DNA from: an uncultured Lachnospiraceae bacterium
Lineage (GTDB): Bacteria; Bacillota; Clostridia; Lachnospirales; Lachnospiraceae
DNA length: 14,973 nt
Assembly: GCA_902782715.1 (NCBI GenBank)
Contig: CACZOG010000043.1
Location: forward strand, 1 to 14,973
Direction of reading: 5' to 3'
Shown here: one piece after another, positions 7,070 to 14,849 of the stretch
How the letters are laid out: every line of letters begins with the position of its first letter
Position numbering within the stretch: the first letter of the stretch is position 1
Program-made: the position numbers and the translations under genes
Notes under the pieces: model-generated
What the model saw: only the letters and a program-made list of their open reading frames with translations
Database searches by the model: none
Told to the model about the DNA's origin: nothing

Positions 7070-8407
7070 TTAATTTAACTCTATCATGTCCTCACGTTTG
7101 TTAAACGCATCGATTACTCCGGAGATCTCTTCCGATATTTCCTTGGATACGTAACTGTAATTCTTCCTTGATTCCACTGCTTTGGCAAAAGCAACTATTT
7201 CGTATCGTATTCCTTCTCCGTCAAGCTGATAAAAGAATCTCTTGTTATCTTCGGGATTCTCATATCTTACTTCAAAATAATCAGTTTTCCACCATGGTGC
7301 AGGAACATAAATGTATCCTTTGGTTCCTGCTATTACAAGCTCGCCTTCAGCTTTAGCTCCTTTTGCGACTTTTACCGAGGCGATACCCGAAGGATATACA
7401 AAATCTATCTTGGTAAAAGCATCAATATTTTTGGATTTATCCAAATACTTTGTATAAAAGATTTTTTTATTGTAATCCGTTCCGAAAAGCTGAAATACGG
7501 GAAGCATAGCCACAGGACCCCAGCCGCACATACTGTTCCATTTACGCGACAAATCCGCGTCTTTCTTCTGGATTCCGTCTCGTAAACTGGTACAAACGGA
7601 ATCTATGGATACAATATCTCCTATTCTTCCGCCCTTGGCCATCAGCAGCAATCTTTCATATGCGGTGGAATACGCTGTCTTTATCGCATCCATCAATATG
7701 AGATTCTTCGAATCCGCAAGATTATAAAGTTCCTGACATTCTTCCTTGGTATATGCAAGAGGAGATTCGCACAGAACGTGTTTGCCCGCCATTAAAGCCT
7801 TCTTTGTATCCGAATAATGATTCTCGGGTTTTGATACTATATATACCGCATCAACTTTTTCAAGCAATTCTTCGTATACATTGGTATAAAAAAGCCCTTC
7901 AACACTGTCGCTGACTTTGTGCGCCGAACTGATTCCTACAATTTCCACCCCGTTAACATATTGGGATTCCTTAATAAATTTCGCACGAAGAATCGCAGAT
8001 CCCACTATACCGACTTTAATTTTTCTTTTTTCCGCTCTAACCTCTGAACTGGAAACACCTTCGGTTCTCGGAAGATAAACAACTTTGCAGTAATCGTTCA
8101 AATAATCGAATTTGCCTTCCCAGTCAGATCCAACCGTAAAAATATCCACATCAAGCCGACGAATGTCATCAATTTTCTGACCTTCATATTCTTCGACTAT
8201 TATTTCATCCGCTATTCCCAATTCTTTTACGGCTGCAACCCTTTCCATCAAAGACTGATGGTTATTGATTTTTCCCCTGGATTTGTCATAGTCGTCCGAT
8301 GTAACCCCTACTATAAGGTAATCCCCAAGCGCCTTGGCTCTTTCCAAAAGAATGATATGGCCGTGATGCAGCATATCATACGTACCGTAAGTAATAACCT
8401 TAACCAT
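7070..8407 (-). CDS. TagD-like cytidylyltransferase fused to Gfo/Idh/MocA-type oxidoreductase
   Basis: Two enzymes in one chain of 445 residues. Residues 1-127 closely follow glycerol-3-phosphate cytidylyltransferase (TagD): ITYGTYDMLHHGHIILLERA with the HxGH motif at 14-17, GSDWEGKFDYL (93-103) and RTEGVSSS (114-121). It should couple CTP to a small phosphorylated alcohol. Residues 129-445 have a Rossmann start (KIKVGIVGSAILRAKF) and the Gfo/Idh/MocA pattern, but the normal EKP motif reads ESP (214-216), losing the usual catalytic lysine, and the dinucleotide motif has Ala for Gly (138). The true substrate is not readable; an amino-polyol or glycerol-like phosphate fits the neighbours. GGAGA precedes the ATG at good spacing. 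Last gene of the operon, 23 bases after the aminotransferase gene and followed by a terminator. Confidence 0.88.
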   Translation of the reverse strand: MVKVITYGTYDMLHHGHIILLERAKALGDYLIVGVTSDDYDKSRGKINNHQSLMERVAAVKELGIADEIIVEEYEGQKIDDIRRLDVDIFTVGSDWEGKFDYLNDYCKVVYLPRTEGVSSSEVRAEKRKIKVGIVGSAILRAKFIKESQYVNGVEIVGISSAHKVSDSVEGLFYTNVYEELLEKVDAVYIVSKPENHYSDTKKALMAGKHVLCESPLAYTKEECQELYNLADSKNLILMDAIKTAYSTAYERLLLMAKGGRIGDIVSIDSVCTSLRDGIQKKDADLSRKWNSMCGWGPVAMLPVFQLFGTDYNKKIFYTKYLDKSKNIDAFTKIDFVYPSGIASVKVAKGAKAEGELVIAGTKGYIYVPAPWWKTDYFEVRYENPEDNKRFFYQLDGEGIRYEIVAFAKAVESRKNYSYVSKEISEEISGVIDAFNKREDMIELN

Positions 8408-8430
8408 AGTTTTTTCTCCGTAAAAATCTT

Positions 8431-9504
8431 TTACAGTTTCCCCTTATTTTGCAAATCTTTTAAAGCATTAACCAAAGTCGTGTTGTCTTTTGCATTAAGA
8501 CATCCTATATGTCCGACTCTGAAAATCGAATGCGCCAGTTCTCCGCCGTTCGGACATACCCAGATTCCGTAATTATCTTTCAATTCCAAAAAAATCTCGT
8601 ATGCATCGGCATTCAGAGGATGCAGAGAAGTAACACCATTTGCAGGCGATTGCGAAAACATTTCAAACGGCATGCCTTTTATTTTTTCTCTGAAATCCTT
8701 TGCCAAAGAAGCTACTCTGTTAACTTCTTCTTCTACTCCGCCGGCTTTCTCAATTTCCTTCAGACGCACATTTATCTGTCGAAGAATTCCCACAGCAGGA
8801 GTAAAAGGTGTCTGGCCTCTTTCCATGTTTGAAAGTGCATCTTTAAGGTCAAAATACATGGATTTGACTTTGTTGTTTTTTACTCTTTCGATTGCATTTT
8901 CAGAAAGAACGATAATCGAAATACCCGGAGGGCATGCCAGAGCCTTCTGCGATCCCGTAATCATTACATCCGCTCCGCACTTTGACATATTAAAAGAATC
9001 CGCCAGAAATGACGATACGCAGTCACATACATAAAAGAGTCCGAATTCCCTGCAGTATTCTCCTATCATTTCCGAATCATAAAGAACGCCAGTTGATGTC
9101 TCATCAATGTTGACAAGAAGTCCTGTATAATTTTTTCCGTCCTGTTGATACAAACGTTCCTTTGTAAGTTTTTCTCCCGCCTCAAGTTTGATAACCTCAT
9201 GGGGAATATCATGTATTTCACATATTTTTACAAAACGATGACCGAAACTTCCACCGTCTATGACCAGTACTCTGTCTTCAGGAGTAAAGCAGTTCATTAC
9301 GGCTGCTTCCATGGAACCTGATGATGAATTGGTCATGAAAACCGCCCCGGAGCCCTTCGGAGCGTTTGAAAAATCAAGCATGAGTCGCTCATTTTCAAGC
9401 ATTATTTCCGAAAATTCAGTTGTTCTGAAATAGGGAACCTGTTCCCCTCCGATTTCGAGCACCTCTGCGCTGCTCATTACCGGCCCTACTGTAAAATTAA
9501 GCAT
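8431..9504 (-). CDS. Class V PLP-dependent aminotransferase (AGXT/PhnW-like)
   Basis: Pyridoxal-phosphate enzyme of the alanine-glyoxylate / serine-pyruvate / 2-aminoethylphosphonate transaminase group, 357 residues, full length. Visible features: TNSSSGSMEAAV (58-69) for phosphate binding of the cofactor, NIDETSTGVLYD (132-143), the Asp161 region CDCVSSFLAD, and the Schiff-base lysine in TGSQKALACPPG (Lys187). Likely moves an amino group onto a keto intermediate that feeds the cytidylyltransferase fusion. PhnW would suggest a phosphonate route, but no PEP mutase gene is in the window. GGAAG precedes the ATG; the gene overlaps the upstream iron-sulfur protein gene by 8 bases, a sign of coupling. 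The exact substrate cannot be read from sequence. Confidence 0.87.
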   Translation of the reverse strand: MLNFTVGPVMSSAEVLEIGGEQVPYFRTTEFSEIMLENERLMLDFSNAPKGSGAVFMTNSSSGSMEAAVMNCFTPEDRVLVIDGGSFGHRFVKICEIHDIPHEVIKLEAGEKLTKERLYQQDGKNYTGLLVNIDETSTGVLYDSEMIGEYCREFGLFYVCDCVSSFLADSFNMSKCGADVMITGSQKALACPPGISIIVLSENAIERVKNNKVKSMYFDLKDALSNMERGQTPFTPAVGILRQINVRLKEIEKAGGVEEEVNRVASLAKDFREKIKGMPFEMFSQSPANGVTSLHPLNADAYEIFLELKDNYGIWVCPNGGELAHSIFRVGHIGCLNAKDNTTLVNALKDLQNKGKL

Positions 9505-10723
9505 TGCTTCTTCCTTTGGTCAAAGATTTTTTTAAATTCCACAAAAATATTTTCTGTCGGTTTCCCCAGACATATTTCTGATATAACAATTTTAATGTTG
9601 GTCTTTTGGCCCATTTTTTATTTATCTCACGATAGCTCATATCACTCATTAAATCCTTCATAAAGGAATCTCGTTGAGGATTCTCGTCAATCGTTTTTCT
9701 CATGGGAGATTGATATTTTAACGCATCTTCAAATTTGAGTTCATGACCTGACATATATTTTGAAGCGGTATCAAAAACTTCTTTTCCTTTAGCAGTATTA
9801 CAGAAAACAAGAGAACTGCCACCGTTTTTTCCATATAATTCCGGGCAATATAAATGAACTCCCCACAAATCTCCGAGCGTTATGTCTGCTGTTCGTTCGT
9901 TTGTTGCAAAAAGACATTTATAACATGAAGGGCGACTCATTAAATGTTGAAGCCAAACGGACCAGAAAGGATTAAACCATCTGTCTCTGACAATTTCTTT
10001 AGAGGATTTTGAGTTAAATTTTATTCTCATCCCCTCAAAATCCCATTTTCCCGAAGAAAAAATACTTTTTCCTGTATATCTGTAATCCAGTTCTTCTATT
10101 TTCCCGCCATACTTTTTTTCAAAGGATTGTTCCATTTTATTGATATACAATGGACTGGGGACCCCTTCACATACAACTTCAACCGTCAAGAGATTTTGAG
10201 TTTCAACATTTTTCAGGAAGCTTTTTAAACCTGAAATTTGACAGGGCGTTCCGGAAAACAAAACTTTTTTCCCTTCTTTTAAATAATTTCTGACCTTTAT
10301 ATATGAATCTCCGATTACGCTTTGAGAATACTTGGATTTTCTGAATTTACCCAAGTCTTTTTTATCAAAAATACAGTTATGAAAAACCTTCAGGCCATCC
10401 GATTCTGCTCCGAATACCACATAATTCTCATCGCAAAATGCTTCAACAATTGCTGAAAAAGCCCCGCCGGATGTACTTTCAAACCTTGTCTTTTTATCTG
10501 AGTTGTATCCACCAAAAGTATAAATATTACCATGTTTCTCAGGCATTTCGGAAAACGGGCAGGCTTTTCTGCATAACATACATCCGTTGCATAATGTTGA
10601 ATCAACAACAGGATATCTGAATCCTTCTTCATCTTCTGCCATTTTCAGCGCTTTTTTCGGACAAATCTGTACACAGCTTTCACATCCAAAGCATTCAGTT
10701 TTGTTTTCAGAATCAAGAAACAT
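9497..10723 (-). CDS. Iron-sulfur protein, coenzyme F420 hydrogenase beta-subunit family
   Basis: Flavin/iron-sulfur oxidoreductase family that often sits in surface-glycan clusters of Firmicutes and Bacteroidetes beside polysaccharide pyruvyl transferases; its reaction there is not well defined. The N-terminus has two ferredoxin-type 4Fe-4S motifs (Cys11, 14, 17, 21 and Cys45, 48, 51, 55). Further family marks are STSGGAFS (83-90), FSGTPCQISGL (156-166), and a third Cys pair with GDLWG (Cys267, Cys270, 284-288). The basic C-terminus (about 380-408) may touch the membrane. The ATG directly follows the stop of the pyruvyl transferase gene. Base composition looks more AT-rich than the tad genes. 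F420 itself is not expected in this organism; a flavin or ferredoxin-linked reduction is more likely. Confidence 0.88.
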   Translation of the reverse strand: MFLDSENKTECFGCESCVQICPKKALKMAEDEEGFRYPVVDSTLCNGCMLCRKACPFSEMPEKHGNIYTFGGYNSDKKTRFESTSGGAFSAIVEAFCDENYVVFGAESDGLKVFHNCIFDKKDLGKFRKSKYSQSVIGDSYIKVRNYLKEGKKVLFSGTPCQISGLKSFLKNVETQNLLTVEVVCEGVPSPLYINKMEQSFEKKYGGKIEELDYRYTGKSIFSSGKWDFEGMRIKFNSKSSKEIVRDRWFNPFWSVWLQHLMSRPSCYKCLFATNERTADITLGDLWGVHLYCPELYGKNGGSSLVFCNTAKGKEVFDTASKYMSGHELKFEDALKYQSPMRKTIDENPQRDSFMKDLMSDMSYREINKKWAKRPTLKLLYQKYVWGNRQKIFLWNLKKSLTKGRSNA

Positions 10724-11827
10724 TTACAGCAATCCCACTTCTTTTCTCAAAAAATCAAACGAATTTGTCCGAGCTTCACAAATTCTTTCCTTAACCTTTT
10801 TGTAATCTATTTGAGCAAACCCTGCATCTTTGTTTTTTATCAGTCTTTCCGGGATACCAAACAAATCAAGCAATTCTTCAATTTTATTGTCACATTGTTC
10901 TCTGGAAAAAACTGCGAAGGGACGACAGAACTGAACACTGAAAATCATTCCGTGAAAAGAATTGGTAACTACATATTCAGCATTTTTTACTAGAGAAAGA
11001 AATTCTTCCACCCCCGCATCATATCTCATGATATGTCCTCGTTCCGAATTCGTGGCGCGAAGGCTTATGTCTACAATTTTCCAATTGAATTCAGCGGCAA
11101 GCTTTTCCGCATACTCTTCCATTTGCGGCATATACCGTCTTGAATATAAAAGCAGATATCTGTCTTTTATACCGTTTTCTCCCACTATAGAATCGTATTC
11201 CCTCGCTTCCAAAAGAAGTGTTGGGTCAATTACTCTCTGCACCGGAACGTCAGTATGCTCCTTTATATACGGAATCATTTGATTTTCACGTATTCCCAAA
11301 GCTTTGAAATTCTTAAGTCTTTCATCAAGAAGTTTATAAGTATCCTCCGTAAAATGAGGATCTCCAAAACTTGCGGCATATGAAACGCTCCTGCCTTTCA
11401 TAACCTCATAATTTGCGTAAAAACCGTCATCAAATCCAAATTCGTCCGGGCAGAAAATCGTGTCGCTTCCGCATACAAAGCCATCAAGATTCTCTTTATC
11501 GAGAATACAGTTAAAATTTGCCGAGGTATATTTTTCGGATGTTCTTTCGAATCTTTCCTTATAAAACCTGTCAAATTTATTATAATTCATTTCGATTGCC
11601 GGCATGGTCATTTCAACCATACGTTTGGCTTCATCGTCTTTATCCCACATGTTTTTATAGGGATTTAAAGGGTTTTTATCCGCAAGAATATCAGGACAAT
11701 AATCCGTTAAAACCGGAATATTGCCCGTCTTTTTTATTGCCTGATGCAAAGCCCAGGTCTGTAATGCCGAACCGTAATTGGTGAAATTGCAGTAGATGTT
11801 ATATGATACTGTTCCAAATCTTTTCAT
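10724..11827 (-). CDS. Polysaccharide pyruvyl transferase family protein
   Basis: Member of the CsaB/WcaK-type family with a GT-B-like fold, which adds a pyruvyl ketal to sugars in the few studied cases. Visible motifs: NYGSALQTWAL (17-27), FVCGSD (117-122), SYAASFG (149-155), GIRE (178-181), DPTLLL (201-206) and VTNSFHGMIFSVQFCRPF (287-304). Length of 367 is normal. It precedes the F420 hydrogenase beta-type gene with no gap, and this pair recurs in glycan clusters. It starts 18 bases after the shorter licD gene with only a weak upstream binding site, so it is probably translated by reinitiation. Whether it transfers pyruvate or does another glycosyl-type transfer cannot be decided here. Confidence 0.88.
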   Translation of the reverse strand: MKRFGTVSYNIYCNFTNYGSALQTWALHQAIKKTGNIPVLTDYCPDILADKNPLNPYKNMWDKDDEAKRMVEMTMPAIEMNYNKFDRFYKERFERTSEKYTSANFNCILDKENLDGFVCGSDTIFCPDEFGFDDGFYANYEVMKGRSVSYAASFGDPHFTEDTYKLLDERLKNFKALGIRENQMIPYIKEHTDVPVQRVIDPTLLLEAREYDSIVGENGIKDRYLLLYSRRYMPQMEEYAEKLAAEFNWKIVDISLRATNSERGHIMRYDAGVEEFLSLVKNAEYVVTNSFHGMIFSVQFCRPFAVFSREQCDNKIEELLDLFGIPERLIKNKDAGFAQIDYKKVKERICEARTNSFDFLRKEVGLL

Positions 11828-11845
11828 ATTTTCAAACGCTGATTA

Positions 11846-12856
11846 TTATGTTCCCCCGTTCATTTGATGCCAGTTTCGGCAGAATTCGTCAACCGAATTA
11901 TTAATACCTGATTCTTTAAGAAGTTTTCTGAACGCTTCTTCCTGGGTTTGATAAAAAGGATAATTGTGATCACCCGTAAACTTCTGAGGAATCATATATT
12001 CGGTGCCAAACTGCGATATAAGCACTTCTGTGTAATCCTTGGGTACTGTAACTTCATAGTTCTCAAACGGAAGTTTTACGCCTTCGCCAAACCATTCCCG
12101 TTTAAAACCTCCGAATCCTTCAAATATATCCGGATTTTCTGGCGGTTTCCTGTAAGGAGTACAACACATCAAATCTGATTCTTCCTCACTTATTTCTGAT
12201 GCATATTTGTCAGCACTGAGGATAAGATTTCTGGCAAGAATTTCATCATCCGACAAATCAAATTCGATATTCAGTTTTTCTTCATATTGTTTCAGACGAC
12301 TGTTTAGCTGACCTCGTTTTCTGTATTCATCAAGATATCTCGCCGTTGTCTGCATATCATTCAAAAAGGTTACAAGTTCCAATTGTTTGTTTATATCCTT
12401 TGGCAGATAATACATCGGAAAAATATCCACACCTATTCTCATGTAAGGATATGAATGAAAACGGTTCATATACTTGGGCAAGGGAAAAAATGTTTCATCC
12501 GCTATTACCCTTACCTGCGGTTCTTTATTGGCTTTCCACAATCTGGGCTCATTTGCAAAAGCGCCTGAAAAAACAAATCCCTCAGGAAGATATTGCGGAG
12601 CAAGTTCAATAAATTTCAAATAGTCTTCCCTGAGCAGACAAATATCTATATCATCATCCCAGGGAATAAACCCTTTGTGTCGAACCGCTCCAAGCAAAGT
12701 ACCCGCGCAGGCATAATATCTTACACCTATTTGGTCACACACGGTGCTTACCACATCCAGCACCTCCATCGCTGCCGACCATGCTCTTTTCATCATCTCG
12801 GGTACGATGAAACCTTCTCTGTTTTCTTCCTTAAAAAAATCGGGTTCAAATCTCAT
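11846..12856 (-). CDS. licD: LicD-family phosphotransferase, short paralogue
   Basis: Enzyme of the LicD/fukutin nucleotidyltransferase-like family that transfers phosphocholine or similar phospho-groups from a CDP carrier to a glycan. Motifs are at GTLLGAVRH (52-60) and PWDDDIDI (65-72), the metal-binding aspartates. 336 residues, soluble, no signal peptide or membrane helix. The C-terminus ends in a HNYPFYQTQEEAF block that also occurs in the larger paralogue next door. The two align without gaps over the first 80 residues, so they arose by duplication. One base separates the ATG from the stop of the upstream gene; GAGGA lies further upstream than ideal. Acceptor and donor are not known; a CDP product of the fusion enzyme in this operon is the natural candidate donor. 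Confidence 0.9.
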   Translation of the reverse strand: MRFEPDFFKEENREGFIVPEMMKRAWSAAMEVLDVVSTVCDQIGVRYYACAGTLLGAVRHKGFIPWDDDIDICLLREDYLKFIELAPQYLPEGFVFSGAFANEPRLWKANKEPQVRVIADETFFPLPKYMNRFHSYPYMRIGVDIFPMYYLPKDINKQLELVTFLNDMQTTARYLDEYRKRGQLNSRLKQYEEKLNIEFDLSDDEILARNLILSADKYASEISEEESDLMCCTPYRKPPENPDIFEGFGGFKREWFGEGVKLPFENYEVTVPKDYTEVLISQFGTEYMIPQKFTGDHNYPFYQTQEEAFRKLLKESGINNSVDEFCRNWHQMNGGT

Positions 12857-12857
12857 T

Positions 12858-14750
12858 TTATTCTTTTACTATCCTCAATATTGTTTTGGCCATGTCTTCC
12901 GTATCGCTGCAGTACAGAACTTTTTCTTCCCATTTTACCGATTCGGATACTTCATTCAGAAGTTCTCTGTAAGTATTTGTGTTTGTCTCTGAATTAAGCA
13001 GAACATAGTCTGAATAAATAACCGAAGGGGTCTTTACAAAGCAGTCAGCCATTTCTCTCATCTGAACATCTTTGGTTGTAAAATCAATAATGTCCAAAGT
13101 AGGAACATGAATAATCTTCTTACAGAATTTGTGCAGATTATCCGAAAAGAAGAAAGGTCTGATAATATCCGTATAACTGCTGTTGTCATACGGGTTACTC
13201 TTGATTATGCAATCTATGCTTTCATATTCGAATGTACTGTAATCACAGAATTCTTCCTCTGAAGAAATCTTATCTCCGTCAAACCTGAAGGAATTCTCAT
13301 CCACCTTAAGTAAGGAATTCAACATAAAATACGGAATCGGAATTGCATAGCACTTGACATTATCCTGTGCAGATAATTGGTTATATAAGGGACGATACTT
13401 ATCCCAATCCTTTTGGCTTTCAAAAATAAATACTATTTTCTTTAATGCTTCCGATTTAATATTTGAAACTTTATCGCGAATAATATCGACAAGTTCCATA
13501 ACGCATTTAAAAGAATTAACAAATTTATCCGAATCTTCTGCAAGTCCCACAGACATATTGTAAAGATTCTCACAATAGCTTTCCAAATCGCCTATGATAT
13601 CTTTTGTTATTTCTTCGGCATAGCGTTCTTCAAGAATATTTCCGATTTTGATTGCGATATCCTGCGAGTTCTCCAGGAAATCCAGTATCTGAGAAACATC
13701 CCCTGTGTCAACAAGTTTAACAATGCAGTCATTTATCTTCTTTAAAACATCTATTTTTTCGAATATCGATTGTTTTACTTCCGTAAAAGAATTGGAACTG
13801 TGATATTCCTCAATCTCATTTTCATCATAGTTAGCCGATGTTATTCGTTGATTTACTGCTTCATAGAAATATTGATCCTGTTTTTTATAAAACGGATAAT
13901 CATGAAGATCTTCAAATGCCCTGACCACTTCCATATGGTTTTTATACTGTGACTCAAGAACATCGTGATATTTAGCCGGTGCAGGAATCATGTAGTTCTC
14001 AAACTTGACATGTTCAGTTTCTTCAAACCATTCTGCTTTCATGTCAAGTTTGTAACCTTTAGCTGCCCATCCGTAAACTCTCGCCAGAGTATCGGTTTTA
14101 TTTGTACAATACTTTTTTATGGTCTTTTCGAGCATTCTCGCAATCTGGTTGGTTATGTTTTTCTTGGGATTTATCTTGAATTGATACTGCTTCTCAAGCA
14201 AATCTCTCATTTTTTTATTTAAGTGCGTCTCCCTGCCGTCTTTAAAAAGAGAATACAATTGTACCAGCGTCTTTATATCTTCTTTGAACAATTCGCCTTT
14301 TTTCCCTTCCGGAACATAATCCAGCGGAAAAATATCCAAACCGGCGCAAAAAGGAAATCCGTGATACTTCAGCATTCTGTCCTCGTTAAAACCTATACTG
14401 TAATAATTTATTATTCTTCCGAAAGTCGATGTACAGTCTTCACTTTCAAACGCCGTCTTTAATACATATTCATTGGGAAGATTTCCGTTCTTCGCAATTG
14501 TTCTTAATTTTTCGTAGTCCTCTCGAAGCATCCAAATATCAATATCGTCATCCCAGGGGATAAAACCTCCATGTCTAACCGCTCCAAGAAGAGTTCCGTA
14601 TGCGGCAAAATATCTGATATTGTTTTCCTTGCACATTTTTTCAAATTCTTCCAATACTTCTATTTGAGCAGCCCATGCCCTTTTCATCATGGAAGAAACA
14701 AAAAAACCCTCTCTGACCTCATTTTTAAAGAACTCTTCTTCAAATTTCAT
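12858..14750 (-). CDS. licD: LicD-family phosphotransferase with C-terminal CDP-glycerol-transferase-like module
   Basis: Residues 1-300 form a LicD-type domain with GTLLGAVRH (52-60), PWDDDIDI (65-72) and DLHDYPFY (281-288). A helical linker covers about 320-430. Residues 437-630 begin KKIVFIFESQKDWDKYRPLY and contain YAIPIPYF, CIIKSNPYDNSSYTDIIRP and KKIIHVPTLDI. These match my memory of the N-terminal half of CDP-glycerol glycerophosphotransferase-like proteins of Lachnospiraceae (pattern VPIPYY, NPYDE, YIPYF). The catalytic second half of such proteins is absent, so this module may bind a glycan or partner rather than catalyse. At 630 residues it is about twice the size of a plain LicD. 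First gene after the flagellin terminator; AAAGGGGA precedes the ATG at about 8 bases. No convincing promoter is seen in the 50 bases before it. Confidence 0.87.
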   Translation of the reverse strand: MKFEEEFFKNEVREGFFVSSMMKRAWAAQIEVLEEFEKMCKENNIRYFAAYGTLLGAVRHGGFIPWDDDIDIWMLREDYEKLRTIAKNGNLPNEYVLKTAFESEDCTSTFGRIINYYSIGFNEDRMLKYHGFPFCAGLDIFPLDYVPEGKKGELFKEDIKTLVQLYSLFKDGRETHLNKKMRDLLEKQYQFKINPKKNITNQIARMLEKTIKKYCTNKTDTLARVYGWAAKGYKLDMKAEWFEETEHVKFENYMIPAPAKYHDVLESQYKNHMEVVRAFEDLHDYPFYKKQDQYFYEAVNQRITSANYDENEIEEYHSSNSFTEVKQSIFEKIDVLKKINDCIVKLVDTGDVSQILDFLENSQDIAIKIGNILEERYAEEITKDIIGDLESYCENLYNMSVGLAEDSDKFVNSFKCVMELVDIIRDKVSNIKSEALKKIVFIFESQKDWDKYRPLYNQLSAQDNVKCYAIPIPYFMLNSLLKVDENSFRFDGDKISSEEEFCDYSTFEYESIDCIIKSNPYDNSSYTDIIRPFFFSDNLHKFCKKIIHVPTLDIIDFTTKDVQMREMADCFVKTPSVIYSDYVLLNSETNTNTYRELLNEVSESVKWEEKVLYCSDTEDMAKTILRIVKE

Positions 14751-14801
14751 CAGTCAATCCCCTTTCATCGTCAAACTAATTATTATTTTACACAAAAACC
14801 T

Positions 14802-14832
14802 AAAAAAAGGGAACCAAAACGGTTCCCTTTTT
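14802..14832 (-). terminator. Rho-independent terminator of the flagellin gene
   Basis: Minus strand: AAAAGGGAACC, loop GTTTT, GGTTCCCTTTT, then further Ts (toward 14802). An 11-pair stem with a perfect match lies 18 bases after the flagellin stop codon. The plus strand also shows a T-run after the stem, so it could act in both directions, but no plus-strand gene points into it. Confidence 0.92.
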
Positions 14833-14849
14833 GGTAGCTTACGCGAAGT

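Noticed and set aside
8431..9504. A phosphonate (2-aminoethylphosphonate) biosynthesis pathway, suggested by the PhnW-like aminotransferase, cytidylyltransferase and LicD.
   Set aside because: No PEP mutase or phosphonopyruvate decarboxylase is present, and the cytidylyltransferase is TagD-like. It cannot be excluded if those genes lie elsewhere.
9497..10723. Evidence for F420 metabolism or methanogen-like hydrogenase.
   Set aside because: Only the beta-subunit-type domain is present, in a glycan-gene context; no other hydrogenase or F420 genes are seen.
794..14837. Many open frames of 60-150 codons on the plus strand, for example 794-1321, 4434-4877, 8672-9034 and 12593-12997.
   Set aside because: All lie antisense to recognisable minus-strand genes with motifs, have no recognisable domains and lack consistent ribosome binding sites.
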